A stretch of 64,000 nucleotides of DNA, from NCBI GenBank assembly GCA_963855995.1, contig OY979717.1, positions 9,978,001 to 10,042,000 on the forward strand. Reading direction: 5' to 3'. Source of the DNA: Muricea muricata. Its lineage: Eukaryota; Cnidaria; Anthozoa; Malacalcyonacea; Plexauridae. This document shows positions 41,157-51,005 of the stretch, one piece after another (positions within the stretch are counted from its first letter, which is position 1; the number at the start of each line of letters is the position of its first letter). Below the pieces are notes generated by a model. That model was given only the letters and a program-made list of their open reading frames with translations, was not told where the DNA came from and ran no database searches. The translations under genes and the position numbers were made by a program.

Positions 41157-41636
41157 CTGGATGTTAAACAATTTGGTAGACGATGCATGCCGTGGCCTCA
41201 AAGAAATGAGAAGACTTAGAAACAACCAGGGAACGCTGTGCTTATATTTGTTATGTAGGATAGATCAAATAGAAATTCCTCATCTAATGAAAAGCTGTAG
41301 TACAGCTTCTAATGAAAAGCTGTAGTAAATAAAGGATACAAACCTGTTGAGTTTGTAGACGTTGTTTTATTTGCTTGTTCTCAATACATTCACCCCACAC
41401 TGGTCTCACATTGACCCAACATAGACCTTTTGTCGGCCCCACACCACCCTCTAATCAACCTCGTATAAGCAGATGGTCATCTGCATATACCAATAGTTGG
41501 GATCTACACAATGGCTATAGCTGTAATACTACTGTCGCCATAGCAATTGATTAAACATGACGTTTTGCGGATCGGCACGTGATGCGCTTTTGTCCAATCA
41601 GGATACAGAAAAATTGAACTTTGACACTAGCTATAT

Positions 41637-41760
<124 letters not shown>

Positions 41761-41999
41761 CACAGCAAAAAACGCACAACCTGTTCTGGCCTGATAAAAA
41801 CAGCATTGAACAATGTTGTGCTGCCCATATTGTTCAATGTTGTCAACAATACTGAACAAGTTGATGAGCCTGAATTAGCCTGCAGTCAGGTGTAACAATG
41901 TTGAACAATATTGTTGACAACCTTGAACAATGTTGGCAGCAAAACATTGTTCAATGCTGTTTTCATCAGGCCAGAACAGGTTGTGCGTTTTTTGCTGTG
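41761..41999. mobile_element. Palindromic MITE with TA target, 239 bp
   Basis: The ends CACAGCAAAAAACGCACAAC and GTTGTGCGTTTTTTGCTGTG are perfect inverted repeats. The arms continue through CTGTTCTGGCCTGAT for about 60 bp, and TTGTTCAA/TTGAACAA repeats fill the centre. TA lies on both sides, suggesting Tc1/mariner-type movement. Confidence 0.85.
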
Positions 42000-42017
42000 T
42001 ATATTATGCTATACATA

Positions 42018-42210
42018 TTTAGTATAAATTTCCAGGTGACTATTGATTTTCCTGCATTCTGATTGGTCAAGATTTGCTGTCTCTGAAGTGATAGTCACTG
42101 ACCAGTGACTATAGCTTTTTGATTTTTATACAGTACTAAATTTGAAGTGAATTTTTGTAAAGTTTAGTTGATTATTATTTGTAAACACCTGGAAATTTAC
42201 ACTAAAACAA
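42018..42210. mobile_element. Possible small inverted-repeat element, about 190 bp
   Basis: TTTAGTATAAATTTCCAGGTG near 42018 and its inverse CACCTGGAAATTTACACTAAAA near 42187 face each other; the centre has the palindrome TCACTGACCAGTGA. Confidence 0.6.
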
Positions 42211-42459
42211 TGAGCAAGAGCACCGGGGACGCGAACGATCGCGCCTGACTCAGGTATACTTTCCACCTCATGTTAATAGTTTTCTTGCTGGTCAGTTACG
42301 ATGCAAGCCCAATCATGCGAGAGGTTGCCAAGGTTTCGGGGCTCTTTTTTTTGGGCCTTCCTGCTGTACCTTATTTACGACTTTATTACAGGTCAATTGA
42401 GTCGTGTAAGTCCCGCTGTCTCAACGGTGACTATGATCAGCATATCTCACTGACTTCTG

Positions 42460-44030
42460 ATGTTTAAAATCGGTCGTTCAAAACCTTTCTCAATATATAT
42501 AATGGCTGTTTTTTCGCTTATTGTCGAATCTGATGCTAGTTTACTTAGATGGGAAGCCACATGTGATGGTCATCCTGCCCAAGGACAGTGGTCGCCATTG
42601 GAGGTTTCACGCCATATTAATTATTTAGAACTCCTACCCGCCTTCTATGGTTTACAAACTTTTGCGAATGCACAACATATTCATGTTCAGTTGAAGCTTG
42701 ATAATTCCACTGCCAATTCGTATTTAAGTAACATGGGAGGTATTAAGTCAGATAATCTCAATTCCCTTGTACAGCAGCTCTGGGAATTAATGGTGTTTGG
42801 TACGGGATATTTTTATCAGTGCTCAGCAGCAGGGTTGCCAGATCACTGCATTTTTGAGGCCAAATCGTCATTAGTGTAGTCAAGTAAACAAAGAAAACAA
42901 AAGGCAAGTACAAAGAAAAACAAAGAGCATTGTTGAAGATTTGGCCTCAAAAATGCAGTGATCTGGCAACCCAGCTCAGCAGGGGTTTTCTGATAACGTA
43001 GAATGGTCATTAAACACCAATGTATCTACCAAATAACGCAACTTACGCTAGTTCCGGATGTTGATTTGTTTGCCGCCAATTTGAACGCCAAAGCTGAATC
43101 GTGTCCTGGTATCCGGAGCCGGGAGCTGAAGCAGCCAATGCCTTCAGTATGAACTCATCCCATCTTAAATGTTATGCATTTCCTACATTGAGTTTGTTGC
43201 CCGGGTTTTGAGGAAAATTTCAGTGTACAAAGCGTTGGTGTTACTGATCGCGCTGCCGTGGACGACCCAGAGTTGGTACCCTCTACTCCTTAAGCTGCTC
43301 GTAGACAAACCGATCTTACTACCGCGGAAAGAAAACCTCTTGTTCCAGCCTCACAGTCAAACCCTCTATCCCTTGAAGGATCATCTAGTTCTGGCCGCGT
43401 GGAAGTTTTCTCAAAATCCCTTGGAGACAGAGGCTTTCCTGATGAAGCAGCCCGCCTTATTACATTATCGTGGACGTCAGGGACCCGTAAACAATACAAC
43501 TCAGCATGGAAACAGTGGTGTAGCTGGTGTACACAAAGGTAAGTTGGTATTCTTTAACCGTTTGTAAACGAAGTTGCTAACTTCCTTTCAAAGTGCTTCG
43601 ATGGGAAAGGTTACAGTACTATTATTTCGTACAGATGTGCTTTATCGTCGTCTCTTTATCCCATCAACAACACCTCTATTGGGTCCCATCCACTTATTTC
43701 TAGATTTCTCAAAGGGATGTACAATGTTCGCACTCCGAGTCCGAGGTACTCAACTACATGGGACGTAACCAAGGTAACCACGTATTGTTTCCTGAAAATT
43801 GACGTTTAAAACTGTAATGTTTTGTGTTGTGTCGTCCACTTAACGCGAACAAACCTTGTGCTCTTGACTTAAAAAGTAAAAGGGAATCGGGACTTCTTTA
43901 TTTAAGTTTTGTCATCACCGACCGTTTGAAGACCTCTAAACCGGGGAAATATACAGCAGTGACTTTCGAGTATTTACCCGACCCCACATTGGGACCTTTG
44001 CCATTTGTGCACTCCAGAATGAACTGCTGA
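42460..44030 (+). pseudogene. DIRS-like retroelement relic (RNase H and tyrosine recombinase parts)
   Basis: 42500-42830 carries a DIRS-type RNase H with LIVESDASLLRW, HINYLELLPAFYGLQTF and LDNSTANSYLSNMGGIKS. 43169-43440 has the linker TQSWYPLLLKLLVDKPILL. From about 43440 the tyrosine recombinase N-terminal region follows in another frame (SGTRKQYNSAWKQWCSWC), then FLSKCFDGKGYSTIISYRC and a block with SFVITDRLKTSKPGKYTAVT near 43900. There are multiple frame changes, no reverse transcriptase upstream and no recombinase C-terminal motifs. A foldback element is inserted at 42830-42973. Confidence 0.78.
42830..42973. mobile_element. Foldback MITE with 9-bp target duplication, 144 bp
   Basis: The arms AGGGTTGCCAGATCACTGC and GCAGTGATCTGGCAACCC extend through TTTTTGAGGCCAAATC (about 36 bp each). 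GCTCAGCAG is duplicated at 42821-42829 and 42974-42982, inside the DIRS-like RNase H sequence. The ends resemble hAT (CAGGG) but the 9-bp duplication would fit Mutator-like elements; superfamily unresolved. Confidence 0.85.
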
Positions 44031-45060
44031 TTTGCTTCTGACTTAATTTGAATTTGAATATGGCTTTGAATAGTGACCGCTGACCACCAGGTATCAGGGA
44101 AGTATGCATAATTATCCTACATAAAATTTAATGCTACGCACATCTCGAAGAACTACAATCACACTTCAAGGTAAGTACCTCTCGTTTAATTTTAAATTTT
44201 CCATATGATGTTTCCCGGCAACTGAAAAATCCTCGCACGCACCCACGATTATTTTTGAGTGAAAATGTTTGAATGAGTGAAATAATCGCTTAAGAGTGAA
44301 ATTTTTAAACTGCGTATGAACCGTATGAATATTTAAGATGATTATACTATACTTACAAACTTATGTTTTTTATAAAAGCATCTACAATAATCTTAAAAAC
44401 ATTAGGCCAAGCGCGCAGACAATATCAACATGATTGCATGCCCTCCCACCGCTACATTAAAATTCTTCTTCATGCAATATAAAGCTAAATATAATTGAAA
44501 CGTGATTGCTTGATCGGCATGCATTTCTATGATAAAAGTTATACCATGTGAAATACTAAAATATTCTTATTACTCATAAATTAAAAAGTAAAAAATTGCT
44601 TTTGTTTGACAGTTTTGTCGTTTTGTTGATCCGAGCAGCTGCCCAATCCATAAGTTTATCCTCGTTAGTTTTTAAGCAAAAAATAAGAAAACATTGACAT
44701 AAACCAACTTAGATTGTGTCCACACGAAATTGTTTCGGAGCGTTTCCTATAAAAATTCTCATCATATGAAGTTTTTAGTTTTTGTCCTCAACCGACTTTA
44801 TGCTGGTTTTCATTAAATTATGTAAACAAGTCGGGGGCTTTTAGACATAATTCGGAATGAAAACGCCTGGAAACGACATCGTGTGCACGTGGCTTTAGTA
44901 TTAAGTATTCATACGAATATTGACATATATGAATTTTGAATTTTTGAATTTATTAAATCTAAATCTGAATGGCAGCCAAAAGCTGAATTGTACAGAGTTA
45001 GGATTTACGATAAAAAAAACTAATCTATGGATCTAGTAATTTACGTCATTAGCTAAAATT
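44031..45060. other. Non-coding stretch, probably including the LINE 3' end
   Basis: No gene. The part next to 45061 is probably the 3' UTR of the minus-strand LINE; the imperfect ATTTTTGAATT repeats near 44932-44955 could be its tail. Confidence 0.45.
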
Positions 45061-45537
45061 TTACAGTGATTCATTATATACAACAATACTAGAAGGGATA
45101 AAAGTATTACGAAATCTTGTGGATTTACAATTAATTAAACTCAAGTGCTGATTATTACGTAGTTCGTATGTACGCGAGTCCTCTCGTTTATTAGGAATAA
45201 GTTCATTCAACTTATTTTTCGGATTAAGAAGTTTCTTAAAGGGTATTGGCAGCCAAAATTTTTATTGTGTTATTTAAAAGTGCTTACCCATTTAAGAATG
45301 AATATGGTATTAATTCCGCGCCAAAGTCTTTTGTTTAAAAGTTATTCGTACCTTAATTCGCCCAAATTTTGATTTTCGTCCGCCATTTTGAAAATAGTTG
45401 TGAAAAAATTATCTTTCGGTCACGTGACCCAGTGTGACGTCATTAGTAGGGTAGCGCTAGAATAACAATATATTTCTCTACACGCGTTTATTGAATTCGC
45501 GAGCTTTTCATGAGAAATCGTGGCCTTTTTTGTTGTA

Positions 45538-46140
45538 ATGGAAAATATCCACGAGAATCAAGTAGAAGCAATCTTACCCTACCAATATGAGCGAGAACCG
45601 GGCGCTGAAACATCAAGTATTAGCGATGAAAGTGATTCCGAACAAGGCAGTGTTTGTTTTCATCTGAGGAGGAAGTTGATACGGAGTTCGAAAGAGCAAA
45701 CGCTCGGCGCCTTCAAACTCTAAGCTGGTGCAAGTGTGGTCATTGTGCTGTGTCATTGGCATTGATTATTGAGTGTTTCTGTTGCCTTGAAAAAGCGGTG
45801 GAATACGATGAATACGGAATGCTTCTCGATCAAGTAGAAGCACACGGTGACAAATGTTTGACAAAACATCCGGACTTTCGAGACAAAATGCTGTCGGAAA
45901 GTGTGTTAGGAGATAGATGTTTGTCGCTATCTGGAAGAAAATTGGCCTTTAGATGATGGTGATCTAGAGAAAGTACACAAGCTATATCATCTAGTCTGTT
46001 ATCAACGGTGTTCACGTTGGACTTTCCAGATTTTGGGTAAAAAAAAAAGGCGAAGACCATTTCCTGCCTGCGAGTATTTAAGCATACGAGAACGCTTTGC
46101 GTCGCCTGATGTGGCCTATACACAGATTTCAAATATGCAA
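45538..46140 (+). pseudogene. P2X7-ballast-domain-like protein, frameshifted
   Basis: The ATG at 45538 opens an acidic N-terminus (LPYQYEREPG, then a serine/acid-rich tract). The next frame, from about 45655, has the cysteine signature LSWCKCGHCAV, IIECFCCLEK and DKCLTKHPDF, and a third frame from about 45907 has a region with CSRWTFQILGKK, FPACEYLSIRERF and DVAYT. These match the order in the P2X7 intracellular ballast domain and its many invertebrate stand-alone relatives (zinc-binding cysteines, then RW...GK, then P.C....IR..F). Two frameshifts make the copy defective. No P2X channel domain is nearby. It sits between the transposon TIRs, so it is cargo. Confidence 0.68.
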
Positions 46141-46315
46141 AAACATCAAAACGGTAATCTTTTATGTTTAATAGGTTACTTGTAAATAATGGAAATTTGG
46201 AAATTATGATTATTTAGATTTATTATTGTGATTCCTGAAAGTTCAAATCTTGTGGGCAAAACGACGTGCTTCCCTTATTTACATTTCTCTTGGACTAGGC
46301 CAATTTAAGTCTGTT

Positions 46316-46682
46316 CCTCACTAGCGACATAAGCATAAGCAAAATTACGAAGGATAAATTTTTCTCTGAGGTTTACGAAGACAAAACAAAGAATTTTCTT
46401 TTGAAATTGCTTTTGTTCTGCCATAGCTTATGCTCATAGTCTTACGCTTATGCTTATGTCAATGCTTATTATTATTATTATTAATTCCAACAGATTACAA
46501 AAAGGTACAAAAGGATACAAATTAAATTAACAACATTACATAACAATAAAAGAACTATAGAGTTATTACTATAGAGTTAAAACAAATCCACTGAAGTGCG
46601 TGACATAAGCACTAATAATAACTCTATGATAACTTGTAATGTCTTGTTTTACCTTGTGCTTATGCTTATGTCGCTAGTGAGG
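46316..46682. mobile_element. Nested MITE, 367 bp
   Basis: CCTCACTAGCGACATAAGC at the left and its perfect inverse at the right (about 25 bp with TTATGC repeats). The interior has (ATT)n and (TTATGC)-like runs. No target duplication is obvious. It lies inside the 3.0-kb transposon, so it is younger than, or was carried by, that element. Confidence 0.85.
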
Positions 46683-47224
46683 ACATATCTAACCCATTAA
46701 CTTCACAGATTTCCCCTTGGTTTACTTATTTATGAAAGTATGAAAGTTCAATCTCATTCACGATTTATGCACTTAGCTAATTGAATTTACATTTGCTATC
46801 ACATGACACTTCCACTGCCCTGCAGTTGCACTTTCGTGTTGCGCATTTCCCCCTTACAAGCACAAGGCTTATTTTCTACCCTTTGTTTTCACTAGTAGGT
46901 AAGGCTGGTTTACTGAACCATGACTTTCTGCTGAAAGAAACTTATTCCATTCGGATTTTTTTTTGGCTGTCACTACTACAACCATACACCGGACAGTACA
47001 TGTTGCGCTTTTGGCTTGCATGCATGCTATATAGGTCCTTCCGAAACAATGCGCATTTGGAACTTGTTAGCGCCTACACGGCAACAATTTAATTGCACTA
47101 CATTAGGTAGCTTGACCTCACGGAGAGAAAAAAAAAACATTAAAATATTTATAGCGCAAGGTGTGTCCGGATGAATAAAGATATATTTAGAAAGTGTCGC
47201 AAAAGAATTCTGCTAATGCATTAA

Positions 47225-47362
47225 GGTTGTTTTCACTAGGCGGAATTTTCCGCGCGCAGCGCAATTTTTCTTTGTTTGTGAGCTCTCAGGCAGGACTAAT
47301 CGAAAAAAGACAAAGAAAAATTGCGCTGTGCGCGGAAAATTCCGCCTAGTGGAAAACAGCCT
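47225..47362. mobile_element. Nested palindromic TTAA MITE, 138 bp
   Basis: TTAA (47221-47224), then GGTTGTTTTCACTAGGCGG and the inverse arm ending AACAGCCT before TTAA (47363-47366). The arms are about 51 bp, with GCGCAATTTTTCTTTG inside. Confidence 0.88.
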
Positions 47363-50300
47363 TTAATGTGCTATTGTTTGCCCTTGTGTACTATATGCGC
47401 CCTAATAACTCTTGGTGGCAAGTGTTAGTGAAAGTCCACACATGATTTAAATCGCTTCCTTTACCCTTCAAGAATTAGATTTAGGTGCACACTTGTAATC
47501 CGCTAATGTGTTGCTGTTGTCTTTACCGGCATCATTTATGCCTAAATGACTTTCAGACTTGGCGGTCAGATCGGTGAAAACCCACACAAGATTTCCTATT
47601 CCAGAATCTATGTCAGTGTTTTGTAAACAATTCGGCATATTGGGTACAAACACCGCTATATGTTACATATTGACATATTGTCACCTATGCCTATGAGTGT
47701 TCCATGTTTAAAGCGATATTTCTAGTATAGAATTACATATAGTATGTATCAAGGAATTAATACTTGTTTTTTAACGATATCTGCAATATGGCACTAATAA
47801 ATCATTTGAAATACATGAAAATTTGTGCATTTAGTACGTAGGCCGACGCCCCGCATGGGGTGAGGGTCTCGATGCCTTTAACAGTTCTGATACACGCGTT
47901 TATTCAAAATAATGTTAAAAGAATATTTAGAGGATAGTAATACATATTTATTGCACAATTACACAATTGTATTTGATCTGCACCTTGTACGCCTTGGCAA
48001 AATGTTCTTTAGAACGTAATATAAATTATATTATCAAATTCCGCTTACCCTACTAATGACGTCACAAATATATTCCAGCATAAATTAGCATAAGGCACTA
48101 TTTTCAAAATGGCGGCCGTACGAACAACATTTCTATCAATTCTCTCAACAACTGAATGTGCTGAACACACGAAAATGCGAAATTAAGTATTCTATCGGTA
48201 AGTCTAATAGATATAAGGAATAAAAATTTTGGCTGCCAATATCCTTTAAAATAAGATTCACATAAGTCGTTTCGTCGTTGGGAGAGTAACGGTATTTCGA
48301 AAGCTTCCAAAGCTTTGCGATATGACAGATTGGGGCATATTATTCGTAGAGCTCTTTTCTGGATTCTTTCAATTTCTTCCTTTAAATAGTCAGGGGAATT
48401 AAAGTTCCAAACCTGGCTTGCATATTCAAGCACAGGTCGTATACATGTAGTGTAGACTTGAATTAAAGAACTCAGTCCAAGACCACTACGTTTAAGTACA
48501 CGGAGAAAGAAGAGTCTCTTTGATGCCTTGCATACTATGTGTTCAACATGTACGTTCCAACTTAGATCCGAAGAAAAATACAATCCAAGAACTTTTGCTG
48601 ATGGAACTAGGGTTATACAATGGTCTTTAATAAATAATGGTCGAAGATTGGGGACGTCTTTGGCAAACGAGATAATAAGCTCTTTACATTTAGAGTGATT
48701 GAGAATCATATCATTCTCTGTACACCATTGGTCAATATCATTAATAACGGATTGCAAATTGCCTTGGCGGCATTTAACAATTGTTTCTGAGAGACTAGTG
48801 TCATCGACATATTTCCACCTATCTGCATGATTTATAGCTAAATCATTCACCATGATGAGAAAAAGTAGTGGTCCGAGGATTGTACCTTGAGGGACGCCTC
48901 ACCAATCAGACCAATCAGAGAAAGCAGAACCCAATTTCACCCTTTGTCTTCTTTGGATCAAAAAATCGATAACCCAGTTTACTAAAGGCTTGTCAATATT
49001 TAGTAATTGCATTTTTTTAATCAGGATTTTATGATTAATTCTGTCAAATGCTTTACTAAAATCAAGCAGGAAGACACGGACAGTTTTACCGTTGCCATCT
49101 GTATTAGAATACCAGCAATGAGACATACTAATTAATGCGTCTACCGTGGAAGAACCTTTCAACGAACCAAATTGCTTTGGGTCTAACTGAGAAGTAACAG
49201 TATCCATAACCCATTGGAATATAAATGATTCAAGAACTTTTGAAAGCGTAGCAGTCAGGGATATAGGTCGTAAATCTGTTAATATGTCCATGACTGGGGA
49301 TGTCTTTGGGACAGGAACGACATTTGCTTCTTTCCATTGCATTGGAACCTGTGCCTGTTTAATAGACATATTAAAAATGATTGTCACAGGCTCTGAAATT
49401 TCCATTGAGAAGTTATTAAGAATCCAGTTTGGTAGAAGATCTGGACCAGGTGCTTTATTCGATTTTACCGCTTTTAAACGCGATTCAACGTCAACAATGG
49501 ATATTAGGTGCGCAACAGTAGATTCCTTCACGGGTAGTTTATCAGCACTTGAAAGCGGTGGTAACGATTCGGTGGCAGCTAAGAAACCACTATTAATAGC
49601 AGTTGCTAAATCACGTCCCTGCAAAATAGATCCATTCACTTCTGCAGTACGAAAGCCGGCCTTTGACGAATAGCCAGCTAGATTTTTTATAGAGCTTCAC
49701 CATTTCTTTGGCTTTGAGCTTTTGAATGATTTACTTGGGAATCGAAATACTTAGACTTTGCTTGTTTTACAACACGAATTACTTTATTTCGCAATTTATT
49801 ATATTCAGTTGTATTTCCTAAAGCAAAAGCCTTTTGTCTGTGAGAGATAAAGAGTTTGATTTCAGGAGTAATCCATGCTTTGTCTCTGCAATGCAATTTA
49901 ACAGCTTTCTGGGGGAAAAAAATATCCACACCCATGAGAATAATGTCATAAAACAGATCACACATTTTTTGACAATCAGGCAGCTGCGAAAGTATATTCC
50001 AGTCAAGACCCGAAAGAAATCTACCAAATGCCAACATATTTGACTGCTTCCTTTTTCTGACCCAGACTTTGGTGATGGTATCAGGGCGGTGGTAATTACC
50101 AACGGGATGCAGCAGGATTGACATATGGTCTGATAATCCAATAGCTGGAAGTAATTCAGGATCATTATACCAACTTTTCATATTAGTGAATATTAAATCT
50201 AAAGTCGCATTCCCACGGGTGGATTTCTTTACAATTTGTTTGAGCGATGTGTTTCTACAGAGTCGCCTGAAGTCGAACTGATTAAAGTCACCCATAACAA

Positions 50301-50616
50301 TTACACCTGCTGTTGGATGGGATGCTAAAATTGTGTCCAACGAAGTTATGAGATGATCATACAGTTCGTTGTTATCAGCTTGTGGTGGATGGTATACAAG
50401 ACCAAAAACAATACATGAAAATTCCCGTGGCAGTCGATAGGGTCGGAGTTTTACCCATAGAATCTCGTGATCTGGGCAACATAGCTCGGGAAGAGGTACA
50501 AATGGGATGTTTGATCTTACGAATGCACAAACTCCACCCCCACGTTGACCAGAACGGTCTTTTCTAATCAGGTTAAAATCATCAATCGCCTGTTCTGACC
50601 TACATGCGTCATGCAC

Positions 50617-51005
50617 CTATTTTCTCCGTTGAAATGTCCTTAGAAAAGGTAAGTCTTTGTGTACACGATGTTTTCATTGATTAACTTACACATTTAGGGT
50701 GAGAAATTTGCATAAACGTATACATATTAATGAAAGACAAGAAAGCACGGTGGCGTAATGTGTATATTTATACATGAAAAATAATAATAACAAAAAAAAT
50801 GATATATACATAAAATCCCTGGAGGTGCCCATCTCGCAGATGGATAAGAGATTAAAATGACATATAAAAAGTCGTCTAGAGTGCCCGCTCGACGACATTA
50901 ACAATCTGAAAATAACGCCCACAAAGCAAACATGTCACACATTTCGATTCCCTGCAGCTACCCATCTCGCAGGAATCCGGAAGTACAATCATTCCCAGTA
51001 CCAGC
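50617..51005. other. Junction between LINE and DIRS-like element
   Basis: No gene recognised. The LINE 5' truncation point is near 50620. The DIRS-like coding region begins near 51006; its left terminal repeat was not identified here. Confidence 0.45.

Larger units (their letters stand above)
40703..41330 (+). mobile_element. Fragment of a second element related to the 13-16 kb ATPase element
   Basis: AGTAGTATTAC, then CCGTATGGCGCCGGAAG and TAATTAGTATGCAAG (about 40703-40751), match the terminal TIR of the ATPase element. The interior differs: it has a tandem minisatellite and a small basic reading frame. No opposite TIR was found before the (TA)n tract at 41638, so the right limit is a guess. 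Confidence 0.6.
45240..48245. mobile_element. TTAA-flanked DNA transposon, 3.0 kb, inserted in the LINE
   Basis: The terminal inverted repeats AGGGTATTGGCAGCCAAAAT and its inverse (AGGATATTGGCAGCC read from the right) are flanked by TTAA at 45236-45239 and 48246-48249. Farther in, the arms share CCGCCATTTTGAAAATAGT and GTGACGTCATTAGTAGGGTA, so the inverted repeats reach about 200 bp inside each end. No transposase is seen. The cargo is a P2X7-ballast-like frame plus two nested small MITEs. This is a piggyBac-type non-autonomous element by its target site. Confidence 0.9.
45061..50616 (-). pseudogene. CR1/L2-like LINE ORF2 (endonuclease and reverse transcriptase), split by a transposon
   Basis: Minus strand. 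50616-49687 is an APE-type endonuclease with GGGVCAF, VIVMGDFNQFDFR and GLSDH; its N-terminal motif is missing, so the copy is 5'-truncated. 49639-48250 is the reverse transcriptase: NKAPGPDLLPNWIL, LRPISLTATLSKVLE, FLLDFSKAFDRINH, GVPQGTILGPLL and the catalytic YVDD. There is one frame change near 49690 and one in-frame TGA at 48899-48901, just before GVPQG. The C-terminal end continues at 45235-45061, beyond the 3.0-kb TTAA transposon, and stays in frame across the insertion. This is a relatively young copy with few lesions. The CR1/L2 assignment is by motif style only. Confidence 0.85.

Noticed and set aside
48899..48901. Stop codon as an ORF boundary in the LINE
   Set aside because: The frame continues directly into GVPQG and YVDD, so this is a nonsense mutation within one gene, not two genes.
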